In this document: in pieces, positions 1 to 9,436 of the stretch
Layout of the letters: each line of letters begins with the position of its first letter
Position numbering within the stretch: position 1 is the stretch's first letter
NCBI RefSeq assembly: GCF_002310815.1
Contig: NZ_CP011032.1
Coordinates: forward strand, 1,032,001-1,096,000
Reading direction: 5' to 3'
Source: Pseudoalteromonas tunicata
GTDB taxonomy: Bacteria > Pseudomonadota > Gammaproteobacteria > Enterobacterales > Alteromonadaceae
Length of the DNA stretch: 64,000 bases
Translations under genes and position numbers: made by a program
Notes under the pieces: generated by a model
What the model saw: the letters and a program-made list of their open reading frames with translations, nothing else
Databases searched by the model: none
What the model was told of the DNA's origin: nothing

Positions 1-557
1 CCATGATTAAACACTCCAGGCATGCTTATAACGTCGATAGTCGTATCTGCAATTGTGACTTGGAATGTTTTTTGATAATCAGTCAGTAAAAAGCTATCTT
101 GTAATGTTAAGCCAATAAACTGATACAAACTACAATGCCTAGCAGAATCAATTTTATTACAAAATTGAGCTTTGCCTTTAAGTTGTTTTTCTGCTGATTT
201 AACACCGCCTTTATTATCACCAACTATCAGGAGCCGGGTATTTTCGTGGCTGATTGCAGCGATATTATCTAAGCACATTAATGCTTCAGGCTTGGCCTTT
301 GGATAATAATAAATAATTAAGTCTGGTGATGAAGTTGGTAATTGTGCATCAAGCACTATATCGATATTGCTTACTGATTTTGCCCAAGCAGCATTGGCAA
401 AATTGCTGGTGTAAGCGGTTATTTTACTGTTCGGGTTGATATTGGCTAATTGTGAGAGAAACATATCTTGTTCAAAGTTAATTACTAAGATTGAATCTGC
501 GATTAGTGCAGCTTCATTGCGAAGCAATACTTGACTAGGATTGGTAAAATGGCTCAT
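1..557 (-). CDS. rsmC: 16S rRNA m2G1207 methyltransferase RsmC (partial, N-terminal part)
   Basis: This is the N-terminal half of RsmC, which methylates G1207 of 16S rRNA in the 30S subunit. The gene starts at ATG 557 and runs off the left edge, so about 185 codons are present and the C-terminal catalytic Rossmann domain is outside the window. The visible part is the RsmC N-terminal pseudo-methyltransferase domain: it opens with NPSQVLLRNE, then has LIIYYYPKAKPEA, VGDNKGGVKSAE, and KIDSARHCSLYQF, and ends near MPGVFNHG, all lining up with E. coli RsmC from memory. trmB lies 65 bp upstream on the same strand, so the two may be cotranscribed, although a 12-bp hairpin sits between them. Confidence 0.88.
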   Translation of the reverse strand, partial: MSHFTNPSQVLLRNEAALIADSILVINFEQDMFLSQLANINPNSKITAYTSNFANAAWAKSVSNIDIVLDAQLPTSSPDLIIYYYPKAKPEALMCLDNIAAISHENTRLLIVGDNKGGVKSAEKQLKGKAQFCNKIDSARHCSLYQFIGLTLQDSFLLTDYQKTFQVTIADTTIDVISMPGVFNH

Positions 558-582
558 GTTTTTCTCGATTTAGCTGCTAGTT

Positions 583-609
583 AAGCCATTTTAAGGTTTA
601 AAATGGCTT
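583..609 (-). terminator. hairpin between trmB and rsmC, possible weak terminator
   Basis: A perfect 12-bp inverted repeat (583-594 with 598-609, 3-nt loop) lies between the trmB stop and the rsmC start. The run of T after it is poor on the minus strand, so it may attenuate rather than end the transcript. Confidence 0.35.
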
Positions 610-622
610 TAAATGAAAATGA

Positions 623-1348
623 TTAAGCGATGCGCTCAAACATTAAATCCCAAACTCCATGGCCTAAGCGATGGCCGCGTTGTTCAAATTTAGTCAGAGG
701 ACGAAACTCTGGGCGTGGTACATAATTGTTTTCTTGAGATAAATTTTTATAGCCTTCAGCGACCTGCATTACTTCTAGCATGTGCTCAGCATAGTTTTCC
801 CAATCAGTTGCCATATGAAACACACCGCCTAACTTAAGTTTAGTGCGTAAGTTTTGTGCAAATGCGGGTTGCACAATACGACGCTTGTGGTGGCGTGTTT
901 TATGCCAAGGATCAGGGAAAAATAATTGTAAGCCAGCTAAAGAACCATCTGCAATACAGTCAGCTAAAACTTCAATTGCATCATGTTCAAATACTCGTAA
1001 ATTAGTAATGCCAGCTTCAGCTGCATCACCTAAACATGCGCCAACACCTGGGCGGTGAACTTCAATACCAATAAAGTTTTTATCAGGTGCATTTTTAGCC
1101 ATTTCAACTAGGGATTTGCCCATACCAAAGCCAATCTCAAGAATAACGTCGTTGCTGTTGCCAAAAATTTCGGTGAAATCTAATAAGCCATTTTTATGCT
1201 CTAAGCCCATCTTTGACCAATTTTCTTCAATGGCGCATGCTTGGCCTTTAGTCAAACGACCTTCACGCTTAACAAAACTACGGATGGTGCGGATAAATTT
1301 TCCGTCTTGCTCTGCTTGTTCAAGCGAGTTTTTAAGCTGTTCACTCAT
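623..1348 (-). CDS. trmB: tRNA (guanine-N7-)-methyltransferase TrmB
   Basis: TrmB makes m7G46 in the variable loop of tRNAs, using S-adenosylmethionine. The 241-residue protein has the usual family length. A basic N-terminal segment is followed by the SAM-binding glycine-rich loop EIGFGMGKS around residue 73, and then by the family signature [14 protein letters not shown] around residues 143-156. The C-terminus ends in FERIA as expected for this family. The start at 1348 is preceded by an AGG element about 10 nt upstream. mutY is divergent on the other side, the standard gammaproteobacterial arrangement. Confidence 0.95.
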   Translation of the reverse strand: MSEQLKNSLEQAEQDGKFIRTIRSFVKREGRLTKGQACAIEENWSKMGLEHKNGLLDFTEIFGNSNDVILEIGFGMGKSLVEMAKNAPDKNFIGIEVHRPGVGACLGDAAEAGITNLRVFEHDAIEVLADCIADGSLAGLQLFFPDPWHKTRHHKRRIVQPAFAQNLRTKLKLGGVFHMATDWENYAEHMLEVMQVAEGYKNLSQENNYVPRPEFRPLTKFEQRGHRLGHGVWDLMFERIA

Positions 1349-1478
1349 ATCTAAATTACCTGGTCAAAATTGGGTGCGTATTATCCCTTTTCGATCCCTC
1401 AAGTACAAGTAAATACCTTGACCTTTTTATTGACCGCAATAGACTGACGCAAAAATTTATTATGTGATGAAACAATAA

Positions 1479-2549
1479 GTGGAAATTAAAAATTCATTAG
1501 CAACTTGGTTTTCTGAGCAGGTTGTTGCTTGGTATGAGTGTTATGGCCGTAAAACCTTGCCTTGGCAATTAGCTAAAACACCTTATAAAGTATGGGTTTC
1601 TGAAATTATGCTACAGCAAACTCAAGTAGCCACTGTTATCCCTTATTTCGAACGTTTTATGGCTCGATTCCCGACTGTTGAGGAGTTAGCCTGCGCACCA
1701 GAAGATGAAGTGCTACATCATTGGACTGGCCTTGGTTATTATGCGCGAGCCCGCAATTTACATAAAACAGCAAAGCTAATTGTTGATAATTACGGTGGGC
1801 AGTTTCCAACAAATATTGATGATGTTATTGCGTTACCGGGAATAGGGCGCTCAACCGCTGGAGCTATTTTATCTTTATCATTACAGCAACATCACCCAAT
1901 TTTAGATGGCAATGTTAAGCGTGTTTTGGCGCGTTTTTTTATGGTTGAAGGCTGGTATGGAAATAAAGCCGTAGAGAATACTTTATGGCGCTTGTCGGAA
2001 CAAATCACGCCAGCTAATAATGTAACTCAATTCAACCAAGCAATGATGGATTTGGGTTCTAGTTTATGTTCGCGTAGCCAATTTGATTGTGACCCATGTC
2101 CTTTAAATACATCTTGTGGGGCTTATCAGAACCAGTTGGTTAAACAATTCCCTCACAGTAAACCAAAAAAAGAAGTGCCACTAAAATCATGTTATATGTT
2201 GATTTTAAAGTACCAACAAAGTGTATTAATGGAGCGGCGCCCAAATGCAGGAATTTGGGGAGGGTTACACTGTTTTTTTGAATTTGAGAGCGAAGAATTA
2301 ATGCAAGCGTACCTAGCGCAGCATCAAATAAACGATTCAGTGGTTTATCAAGATAGCTTTACTCATGTATTTAGCCATTTTAAATTAACTATTAATCCGG
2401 TTGTTGTAGAACTCAATAAACAACCGCTTAGCATCAATGACGCCGGTCAACTTTGGTATAATTTAACCCTTCAACCTAAAGTAGGTTTGGCAACGCCAAC
2501 AAAGAAATTGATAAAAGATTTCATTAAAGCGAAAACGGTTTTAGAATAA
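1479..2549 (+). CDS. mutY: adenine DNA glycosylase MutY
   Basis: MutY removes adenine mispaired with 8-oxoguanine. The 356-residue protein has the helix-hairpin-helix glycosylase core with Glu42 in SEIMLQQTQ, the [10 protein letters not shown] hairpin (119-128), and catalytic Asp143 in ILDGNVKR. The iron-sulphur cluster loop C-X6-C-X2-C-X5-C is intact ([17 protein letters not shown]). A C-terminal NUDIX-like domain that recognises 8-oxoG follows, with FTHVFSHF conserved. The start is GTG at 1479: a TAA codon lies directly upstream in frame and the two nearby ATGs hit stops at once. yggX follows 28 bp later, as in other gammaproteobacteria. Confidence 0.96.
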   Translation: MEIKNSLATWFSEQVVAWYECYGRKTLPWQLAKTPYKVWVSEIMLQQTQVATVIPYFERFMARFPTVEELACAPEDEVLHHWTGLGYYARARNLHKTAKLIVDNYGGQFPTNIDDVIALPGIGRSTAGAILSLSLQQHHPILDGNVKRVLARFFMVEGWYGNKAVENTLWRLSEQITPANNVTQFNQAMMDLGSSLCSRSQFDCDPCPLNTSCGAYQNQLVKQFPHSKPKKEVPLKSCYMLILKYQQSVLMERRPNAGIWGGLHCFFEFESEELMQAYLAQHQINDSVVYQDSFTHVFSHFKLTINPVVVELNKQPLSINDAGQLWYNLTLQPKVGLATPTKKLIKDFIKAKTVLE

Positions 2550-2577
2550 CCCCCAATTAGACTTTTGAGGATATACC

Positions 2578-2844
2578 ATGGCACGTACTGTTTTTTGTCA
2601 AAAATTACAAAAAGAAGCCGAAGGTTTAGGGTTTCAACTTTATCCAGGTGAGATTGGCGAGAAAATTTTTAACAATATTTCGAAAGAAGCTTGGGCTCAA
2701 TGGCAACACAAACAAACAATGCTAATTAATGAAAAACACCTAAATATGATGGATTTAGAACATCGTAGTTTTTTAGAAACACAAATGGTTGGTTTTTTAT
2801 TCGAAGGTAAAGACGTCGAGATTGAAGGCTACAAACCAGTATAA
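2578..2844 (+). CDS. yggX: Fe(2+)-trafficking protein YggX
   Basis: YggX is a small cytoplasmic protein linked to iron handling and protection of iron-sulphur proteins from oxidation. The 88 residues match the family length and order: [10 protein letters not shown] at the start (with the conserved Cys7), [27 protein letters not shown], and a C-terminal [17 protein letters not shown] ribosome-binding site lies just upstream of ATG 2578. It sits directly behind mutY, whose product carries an iron-sulphur cluster, and is followed by a strong terminator. Confidence 0.95.
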   Translation: MARTVFCQKLQKEAEGLGFQLYPGEIGEKIFNNISKEAWAQWQHKQTMLINEKHLNMMDLEHRSFLETQMVGFLFEGKDVEIEGYKPV

Positions 2845-2870
2845 AAAAGAGAGCGAAAGCTCTCTTTTTT
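2843..2870. terminator. bidirectional rho-independent terminator between yggX and the sensor kinase gene
   Basis: A 12-bp stem (2843-2854 with 2859-2870) closes on a GAAA tetraloop, with A6 on the left and T6 on the right. It overlaps the yggX stop and lies 22 bp beyond the stop of the convergent kinase gene, so it can end transcripts from both sides. Confidence 0.9.
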
Positions 2871-2891
2871 GTTTTATTGTTAATAACAATA

Positions 2892-5600
2892 TTACTCTTT
2901 TTGCAGTAGCTGATTTATATACTCTTGAACTTCAAAAAAGTGTTGTTCAATATCATCTCTTAGGTGCCCAACCGCGTGGGGCTCTACCGTAGGTTTTTCA
3001 CATTCAAGTTCTAATAAATTAGCTGATTCAGCTAGCTTAAAAGCACCGATTGTTTTAGCTATCGATTTTAATTGATGAGCAACAGCTTGTATTTCATCAG
3101 TTTGGTCATGTTTAACCGCATTTTTAATTTGCAATATTATGCTATTTCCATGCTCAAGAAACATGGTTAAAAAGTGTTGATGTTGAGATTTATCTTCCCC
3201 TATATAAGAGGTGAGTCGCTCTAAGTTCACTGGGGCTGGGGTTTGTTTAGGCGCTTCTATCGGGAGCCATTGTGTGACTATTTTTTCTAATACATTCAGT
3301 TCTACAGGTTTAGTTATGTAGTCGTTCATACCATAGGCTAAGCACTTCTCGCGCTCACCTTTAAGGGCGTTAGCTGTAATTGCGATGATTATACTGTCTT
3401 TGGTTAAATCTGTACGATATGGACCTTCTTGACGAATGCGCTTAGTTAAATCGTAGCCCGACATTTTTGGCATGTGTAAGTCAGTTAAAATTAAAGAGTA
3501 ATTACCTTTAAGCCACATCTCAAAGCCTTGTTCACCGTCATTTGCAACTTCTACACCATAGCCAAGTAGGTGAAGTTGGTCGGTGATCACTTGCTGATTC
3601 ATTATATTGTCTTCAACGAGTAAAATGAGCTGATTATTTTTTAACGCGCTTTCAACAGATTGATATTGGTTGATTGCTTTGGCCAACTGGATGGCTTTTG
3701 GTTGGTGTAGCCCCGCGGCAATTAATAAAGAGTTAAATAAATTACTTTTACATAAAGGTAATGCATTTAAGTAAAATACATTTTTACAAGTCAATTTAGC
3801 TTCACTGAGTTTACTAAGCACAATCACTTGTTGGTTATGCTCTTCTAATAAATAAGCTAAACGGCGCAGTTGTTTATTGATGGCTTCCATATCGCTGACA
3901 CCATCGAGTAACCAAATTAATTTTTCTGTTGACTGCCAGCTATTGCTTTCTTCAAGTTCGGTAAATTCAAATACTGTTGCCCCTAAAAAATCTAAGTAAT
4001 GCTTAAGTTGCTGATTTTTTAGCTTGTCAGGGCTATAAAGGGCAACGTGCTTGCCTCTTAAACGGTTTTTATTTTCAACTTTCGCTTCATCACCTAAGGT
4101 GAAAGGAATTGAGATTAAAAACTCACTCCCAATACCTGGTTCACTGGTAACTTTAATTTGGCCGTACATCAATTCAGTTAAACTTTTACAGATTGATAAA
4201 CCAAGACCTGTTCCGCCGAACTCACGGGTAATACTATCTTCTGCTTGGCTAAACGGTTGAAAAATACGGCCAAGTTGTTGTTTGGTCATACCGCGACCGT
4301 TATCACTTATCTTGAAATCGACGGTATTAAAATCATGAGTTTTTTGACTCAATGTAACATCAATCGATACTTTGCCTTGTTTGTCATTGGTCGAGTTTGT
4401 GAACTTAATTGCGTTGCTGCATAAGTTATAAATCACTTGGCGCACCCTAATTGGGTCTCCAAGTAACCCTTCAGGAATATTAGGGTCGATAAAGAGATTC
4501 AGTTCTAAAGCGTTTTTATGAGCAATCGAAGACATAACACGGGCCACTTCTTCAACAATTTGTTGCACTGAAAGTGGAATTAAATCAACTTTAAGCTTAC
4601 CTGCTTCAATTTTAGAAAAATCAAGGATGTCATCTAAAATGCCCAGTAATGAAAAGGCTGAATCGCGAATAATACTACTTAAGCGAACTTGTGGCCCTGA
4701 CAATTCAGTGTGACGAAGTAAGTCAATGGTGCCGATAATTCCATTCATTGGGGTACGAATTTCATGACTCATTGTTGCTAAAAAGGTGGTTTTGGTCTCA
4801 TTTGCTTGCTGAGCGCTGGTGATTGCTTTTTCAAGCTCTTGAGTACGGCTCATTATTTGGTTTTCTAGGCTCAGTTGTAAGCCATGCAATTTATCTTCGG
4901 CAACTAAATGCAGAGATTCACTTTCTTTGACGCTATTTAAGAGCTGATTAATTAATATTGCGATTTTATTTAGGCCAATTCCTAAATCAGTAGATACAGT
5001 TAAGTGGTAATCTTTTTTATCGGTAATTAGATTTATTTCATTTTCTAGGCGAGCCGTGTTTTCTTTAATACGCTTATTTACAAATATAGGCAGTACAACC
5101 AAAGTTAAAATGAACATTGCAAAACTTAAGGTCGCCATGAGAGCAAATAAGGTGTAATTTTTTTCACTGCGCGTGTATTCAATCACCAGCAGCCCCATAA
5201 CGTTGCCATTTACCTCAAGTAAATGTTGGCGGATGAGCATGTTTGGTAAGTCAATGGTTTTATTAAGTAAGGATGGAATTAATTGTTTGGTTAAAGTCTG
5301 GCTAACAAGTTGTAATTCATCATTTTTGACTTTTTTATAAAGATGAAAGTCTAGTGATGGATTAATCGCTTTGGCTGAAAAAAGGATTTGAATAGCCGTA
5401 TTGTAACCAAATAGGTTAATGGAGTCTGCTAGTGGTCTATCAATTTTATCTGCAATATCAATTAACTGGCTTTCATTTAAGTCATTATGGCTAACAGGAT
5501 AAAAGGTGGAGCTCAAATAAATGAGACCGGAGTTTAATACAAATAATACAGCAATTAAGCTGTGCAATCCTTTAATTGGAAAAAGAGATCGGCTGCTCAT
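2892..5600 (-). CDS. hybrid sensor histidine kinase (HisKA-HATPase-REC-Hpt)
   Basis: This is a membrane-bound multistep phosphorelay kinase of 902 residues. Two membrane helices (about 12-32 and 150-175) flank a periplasmic sensor region of about 115 residues. A linker and coiled coil lead to HisKA with His279 in TMSHEIRTPMNG. The HATPase domain has the N box at about 392 and GGTGLGLSICKSL at 462-474. Residues about 515-635 look like a degenerate receiver without the Asp pocket. A true receiver follows (LLVEDN at 660, phosphoacceptor Asp707 in LTDLHMPKMSG). A C-terminal Hpt domain carries His842 in HQLKSIAKTIG. The layout resembles BarA/GacS kinases, but a missing obvious HAMP signature and no partner regulator nearby leave its pathway open. 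It is transcribed alone. Confidence 0.9.
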   Translation of the reverse strand: MSSRSLFPIKGLHSLIAVLFVLNSGLIYLSSTFYPVSHNDLNESQLIDIADKIDRPLADSINLFGYNTAIQILFSAKAINPSLDFHLYKKVKNDELQLVSQTLTKQLIPSLLNKTIDLPNMLIRQHLLEVNGNVMGLLVIEYTRSEKNYTLFALMATLSFAMFILTLVVLPIFVNKRIKENTARLENEINLITDKKDYHLTVSTDLGIGLNKIAILINQLLNSVKESESLHLVAEDKLHGLQLSLENQIMSRTQELEKAITSAQQANETKTTFLATMSHEIRTPMNGIIGTIDLLRHTELSGPQVRLSSIIRDSAFSLLGILDDILDFSKIEAGKLKVDLIPLSVQQIVEEVARVMSSIAHKNALELNLFIDPNIPEGLLGDPIRVRQVIYNLCSNAIKFTNSTNDKQGKVSIDVTLSQKTHDFNTVDFKISDNGRGMTKQQLGRIFQPFSQAEDSITREFGGTGLGLSICKSLTELMYGQIKVTSEPGIGSEFLISIPFTLGDEAKVENKNRLRGKHVALYSPDKLKNQQLKHYLDFLGATVFEFTELEESNSWQSTEKLIWLLDGVSDMEAINKQLRRLAYLLEEHNQQVIVLSKLSEAKLTCKNVFYLNALPLCKSNLFNSLLIAAGLHQPKAIQLAKAINQYQSVESALKNNQLILLVEDNIMNQQVITDQLHLLGYGVEVANDGEQGFEMWLKGNYSLILTDLHMPKMSGYDLTKRIRQEGPYRTDLTKDSIIIAITANALKGEREKCLAYGMNDYITKPVELNVLEKIVTQWLPIEAPKQTPAPVNLERLTSYIGEDKSQHQHFLTMFLEHGNSIILQIKNAVKHDQTDEIQAVAHQLKSIAKTIGAFKLAESANLLELECEKPTVEPHAVGHLRDDIEQHFFEVQEYINQLLQKE

Positions 5601-5928
5601 ATTTGTTAATATTCCCTAGTTGCTTTATTTTTATACTCGATGATTTGTACGAATATATTGTAATTTATTAACAGAGTCTAATACTAAGTGACTATTTTTA
5701 TTGGAAACTTTAATACTATTTTGTTTTTTACAACATTCATTGACGTCATTGAGCCAAAACTATTGTTTATTGAGCATAGTAAAAACCACCTTAATAGCAC
5801 CTTATTTACTGTTATTTCGCCAATAATGAATCACTTAATAATCATATTGTTTGAAAATCGCGCAAACAAACTTTGTTGATAAAAAAGGTGTTGACTTAGA
5901 AAAGCAAAAAACGTCTAATACGCCGCAT
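5601..5928. other. spacer between kinase gene and tRNA cluster
   Basis: This stretch is very AT-rich. It should hold the kinase promoter on the minus strand and, near 5891-5919, the tRNA promoter on the plus strand. A 63-codon open frame at 5688-5879 has no recognisable start signal and is judged spurious. Confidence 0.5.
5891..5919 (+). promoter_or_regulatory. predicted promoter of the tRNA-Phe/Thr cluster
   Basis: TTGACT (5891-5896) and TCTAAT (5914-5919) are separated by 17 bp. A GC-rich discriminator (ACGCCGC) follows, as is usual for stable RNA promoters under stringent control. The first tRNA starts about 10 bp downstream. Confidence 0.65.
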
Positions 5929-6004
5929 GCCCAGATAGCTCAGTCGGTAGAGCAGAGGATTGAAAATCCTCGTGTCCCTGGTTCGATTCCGGGCCGAGGC
6001 ACCA
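5929..6004 (+). tRNA. tRNA-Phe(GAA), copy 1, altered acceptor stem
   Basis: A tRNA of 76 nt including CCA, with anticodon GAA in loop TTGAAAA. The D, anticodon and T arms are identical to the three other Phe copies. The 3' acceptor strand is CCGAGGC instead of TCTGGGC, so against 5' GCCCAGA three of seven pairs are lost (positions 7-66, 5-68, 4-69). It may be processed or charged poorly, or be a recombinant copy on the way to loss. Confidence 0.85.
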
Positions 6005-6041
6005 TTAATCTAACCAGAGATTAGTGAAATCAGATTGGTGT

Positions 6042-6117
<76 letters not shown>

Positions 6118-6125
6118 TTTATAAA

Positions 6126-6201
6126 GCCCAGATAGCTCAGTCGGTAGAGCAGAGGATTGAAAATCCTCGTGTCCCTGGTTCGATTCCGGGTCTGGGCACC
6201 A
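6126..6201 (+). tRNA. tRNA-Phe(GAA), copy 2
   Basis: A tRNA of 76 nt with CCA and anticodon GAA. The acceptor strands GCCCAGA and TCTGGGC pair over all seven positions, unlike copy 1. It lies only 8 bp after tRNA-Thr copy 1, so the two are certainly cotranscribed. Confidence 0.96.
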
Positions 6202-6278
6202 TTCTTAATAAAGAATTAAGTTGTGGTGCTTTAATTAGCGACATAACGTACTTTTAATAGTACAAACCGTTTTAGTGT

Positions 6279-6354
<76 letters not shown>

Positions 6355-6362
6355 TTTATAAA

Positions 6363-6438
6363 GCCCAGATAGCTCAGTCGGTAGAGCAGAGGATTGAAAA
6401 TCCTCGTGTCCCTGGTTCGATTCCGGGTCTGGGCACCA
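6363..6438 (+). tRNA. tRNA-Phe(GAA), copy 3
   Basis: Identical to tRNA-Phe copy 2, 237 bp downstream of it, with an intact acceptor stem and encoded CCA. Confidence 0.96.
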
Positions 6439-6515
6439 TTCTTAATAAAGAATTGATTTATGGTGCTTGTAATAGTGGCATAAGGTACTTGGAAGAGTAC
6501 AAACCGTTTTAGTGT

Positions 6516-6591
<76 letters not shown>

Positions 6592-6599
6592 TTTATAAA

Positions 6600-6675
6600 G
6601 CCCAGATAGCTCAGTCGGTAGAGCAGAGGATTGAAAATCCTCGTGTCCCTGGTTCGATTCCGGGTCTGGGCACCA
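6600..6675 (+). tRNA. tRNA-Phe(GAA), copy 4
   Basis: Identical to tRNA-Phe copies 2 and 3. It is the last gene of the cluster, followed within 10 bp by a terminator. Confidence 0.96.
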
Positions 6676-6682
6676 TTAATTT

Positions 6683-6709
6683 AAGCCAAACATTAGTTTG
6701 GCTTTTTTT
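6683..6709 (+). terminator. rho-independent terminator of the tRNA cluster
   Basis: A 9-bp stem AAGCCAAAC/GTTTGGCTT with loop ATTA (6683-6704) is followed by a T tract, directly after the last tRNA. Confidence 0.9.
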
Positions 6710-6933
6710 ATGCCCAAAAAAGCGTAAAAGCTCCCATTGTTATATTTAACCTCAGTTCTGGATAATAGTTCTTTCAACATATTGAATTAAAAGTAAACAT
6801 CTAACTTATTTATCTTTATCCCGAGATTTTTAAAAGTAACGAAGCAGATTGGCACGTCAAGAGCGGGTCTATTGTGCGTTAATCTAATGCTGTTAGCGTT
6901 TAAATCAGTCGCCTAAATGGATTTTATCCCTAA

Positions 6934-7257
6934 CTAGGGTGATTTACCTTCTCTTTCTTTAGCCTGTGCTTGGTCTCGCTTAGTTTGTTTTTGTTCAATA
7001 ACAATTTTTATTGTCCGTTCCACATACGGATCGGGCACCACCATTTGCACAATCGACCCTAAAGTAAAAGCTAGCGCTTTTTGTTTTTTTGCCGCTTTGA
7101 TTAATGGGCTAAAACTACATGAAAAAAGAATAAAAAAGCTCACAGGTAGTAAGTAAATAATGAAAAGTTTGAGTTCTAGTATATTTTGCTCCGTAAAATA
7201 AGGTGTTATGGCATAAAAAAGAGTGTTGATATAACAAGGAGCAATGATCATAGTCAT
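6934..7257 (-). CDS. hypothetical small membrane protein
   Basis: A 107-residue protein that I do not recognise. It has two hydrophobic stretches (about 9-20 and 28-50), a cysteine-containing segment ILFSCSFSPLIKAAKK, then VVPDPYVERT and a strongly charged tail rich in Lys, Gln, Arg and Glu. The pattern of hydrophobic helices followed by a charged cytoplasmic tail looks protein-like. The ATG at 7257 has only a weak GAG upstream, and a second in-frame ATG lies two codons on. An overlapping frame (7115-7300) is considered a shadow. Confidence 0.45.
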   Translation of the reverse strand: MTMIIAPCYINTLFYAITPYFTEQNILELKLFIIYLLPVSFFILFSCSFSPLIKAAKKQKALAFTLGSIVQMVVPDPYVERTIKIVIEQKQTKRDQAQAKEREGKSP

Positions 7258-7384
7258 CTCGATGTGATAGGTGATTTAAAATTGAACATGATGTTGTCAA
7301 AAGCTATTAAGCAGTTAAATTAGGTTTCGTATTAATTTAACTTGCTCAAATCAGCCGATAATTATTTGTAGGTAGGTTGATCGA

Positions 7385-7693
7385 TTATTGGATTTGCAGT
7401 TGTTTTTTGATCAAAAAACGCTGTAAAAATAAAGCGTAATATGGTGTTTGGATTAGCGGGTATGTAGAAAGATAAAAGTCAGTTATTTGTGAATTAATAA
7501 GATTAAACACATCAGCTATAACAGATACTTGTTTGGTTTTAAACGTTAATAAAGCGCAGGCCGAACTTGGCTTTTGTAGCTGCTCAGCATGATATTCACT
7601 TTTTTGTATTGTGTTCTCATGATTGCTGTCGTGATAACAACCGCTTGCAATACAACATGCGCTTAAAAATAGATAAACCCATTTAAGTAACAC
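7385..7693 (-). CDS. putative small lipoprotein
   Basis: An open frame of 102 codons starting with GTG at 7693, with AGGGA about 7 nt upstream. The N-terminus MLLKWVYLFLSACC is a short signal peptide with a good lipobox (LSAC, Cys13). The rest is low in recognisable features and ends KKQLQIQ. No family is recognised. It stands alone between the tRNA cluster and the efflux operon. Confidence 0.4.
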   Translation of the reverse strand: MLLKWVYLFLSACCIASGCYHDSNHENTIQKSEYHAEQLQKPSSACALLTFKTKQVSVIADVFNLINSQITDFYLSTYPLIQTPYYALFLQRFLIKKQLQIQ

Positions 7694-8034
7694 GGTTAAG
7701 TCCCTACGTGATGTTTATGACAATCAAAAATCATCCCCTGTATAAAGTTCAAGCTCAACACTCGAGAATATTCCTGCCTCATATTACTCGCTTGCACCTT
7801 TATATTTAGCATTTTCAGATAATCATCACTTTGTTGAATAAGCTAAAGTACGCCGTTGCTTATTAACATTGGGATTTTTTTGTTAAAACAAGTTTAGAAA
7901 ATGTAAATAATTCATTGGTTAAAATTGATCTAAATTAACCGGCTGAATGTAAGTCTATGTAAAGTTTGTTGAGTGCTAAGAAACTGAGCCAGTACACTTA
8001 GCCTGTCTGCAATATCTATTAACAGGAAAATGAA
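7694..8034. other. spacer upstream of the RND efflux operon
   Basis: An AT-rich spacer expected to hold the operon promoter. No clear operator or regulator gene is seen. The efflux start has an ACAGGA ribosome-binding site at 8022-8027. Confidence 0.4.
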
Positions 8035-9432
8035 ATGGGCGTTTTATTAAAAAAACCCATAGTGTTGAGTATTTGCTTAGCTTTATCGGGCTGTATGAAT
8101 ATTCCCAAGTTAGCCGAAAATTATCAAGAATCGATAAATTTACCTGCAAATTGGCAACAACAATCAGAATCTATGACGGTACAAGATAATTGGTTAGCTC
8201 AATTTGGTGATGAAAACATGATGCAATTAGTGCATCAAGCATTAGATAAAAACTATGCTTTGCAAGCAAAAGCGTTTCAAGTTGCCATTAAAGAGCAACA
8301 ACTTATCAGTAGTGGCGCTGTATTTTGGCCTTCCTTTGATGTTTCACTACGCTCATCGCGCACTAAAAATACCCAAACAGAAACGCTGACAACAACTCAT
8401 TCCTTAAATCTAAATCTTAGTTATGAACTTGATTTATGGGGTAAGTTATCAGATGCAGATCGCCAAGCTAATTTAGATTTCTTAGCAGAGCAAGCGCTAT
8501 TTATGCAAGCCAAGCAAAGTCTTGTAGCCCAAGTGGCAACAGCTTGGTTTAAAATTATTGAGGCTGAACAACTGCTTAAGTTGTATCAAAAGCGAGCCGC
8601 TAATGCTGAGCAAAACTTAATTATTATCGCATCAGGTTATGAGCAAGGTCTTAATTCGGCACTTGATGTATATTTAACGCGTAATGAAGTGAATAACGAG
8701 CTTTCACGCGTCTCAACACAACAAGCTGAGTTAGTTAAAGCAAAACGTATTTTAGAGCTACTTACCGGCGCTTATCCAGCGGGAGAGTTAATCGTAAACG
8801 CCGACCTGCCCAAACTAGATAGTGCAATTAGCTTAGGCTTGCCTGCTAATCTCTTAACTAAAAAACCAGCCTTAGTTGCAAGTTGGTATCAGCTTTTAGC
8901 CAAAGATGCCAATGTGGCTTATGCTCACAAACAACGTTTTCCTGCGTTAAAACTGACGGGCTCTTTGGGTAATAGTGACAGCGAACTTAAAGAGTTATTG
9001 TCTCCAAGTTCACTTGCATGGTCATTAGTTAGCAATATTACAGCTCCTATTTTTAATGCCGGTAAATTAGCCGCAGAACAAGAGCGCGCTCGTTTAGACC
9101 GTCAAATCAGCGAACAAAATTACCTAGATACTTTATTTAATGCTTTTAGTGATGTCGAAAATGCTCTTACTACAGAACAAAGCTTACAACAGCGTTATAT
9201 CACTACGGTGCGAGCACAAGAAAATGCCGAAGCGGCGCAAACGCTTGCTTTTGAGCAATATCAAAGTGGTTTAGTTGAATACACCACAGTGCTTGAATCG
9301 CAAAAGCGTGCATTTGATGCACAAAGTTCAGTCATTCAAATAAAAAGTCAGTTATTAAGTAACCGCATTAATTTACACCTAGCTTTAGGTGGCGCATTTT
9401 CTGCGCCATCTGAACTCGTAGAGGCTAAGTAG
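8035..9432 (+). CDS. outer membrane efflux lipoprotein (TolC/NodT family)
   Basis: This is the outer membrane channel of a tripartite RND pump. The 465-residue product starts with a lipoprotein signal (CLALSGC, lipid-modified Cys about residue 20). Two repeated outer-membrane-efflux domains of long coiled helices follow, with LNLSYELDLWGKLSDADRQA and FNAFSDVENALTTEQSLQQR as the typical paired landmarks. The first ATG (8030) meets a stop after six codons, so ATG 8035 is used. The adaptor gene starts 4 bp after its stop and the pump gene follows, which fixes the role as exporter; the substrate cannot be read from sequence. Confidence 0.92.
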   Translation: MGVLLKKPIVLSICLALSGCMNIPKLAENYQESINLPANWQQQSESMTVQDNWLAQFGDENMMQLVHQALDKNYALQAKAFQVAIKEQQLISSGAVFWPSFDVSLRSSRTKNTQTETLTTTHSLNLNLSYELDLWGKLSDADRQANLDFLAEQALFMQAKQSLVAQVATAWFKIIEAEQLLKLYQKRAANAEQNLIIIASGYEQGLNSALDVYLTRNEVNNELSRVSTQQAELVKAKRILELLTGAYPAGELIVNADLPKLDSAISLGLPANLLTKKPALVASWYQLLAKDANVAYAHKQRFPALKLTGSLGNSDSELKELLSPSSLAWSLVSNITAPIFNAGKLAAEQERARLDRQISEQNYLDTLFNAFSDVENALTTEQSLQQRYITTVRAQENAEAAQTLAFEQYQSGLVEYTTVLESQKRAFDAQSSVIQIKSQLLSNRINLHLALGGAFSAPSELVEAK

Positions 9433-9436
9433 CGCC

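Noticed and set aside
5688..5879. A 63-codon frame upstream of the tRNA cluster
   Set aside because: No ribosome-binding site, AT-driven composition, and no protein-like pattern.
7115..7300. Overlapping frame with the small membrane protein gene
   Set aside because: It shares DNA with the frame at 6934-7257, which has the better protein pattern.
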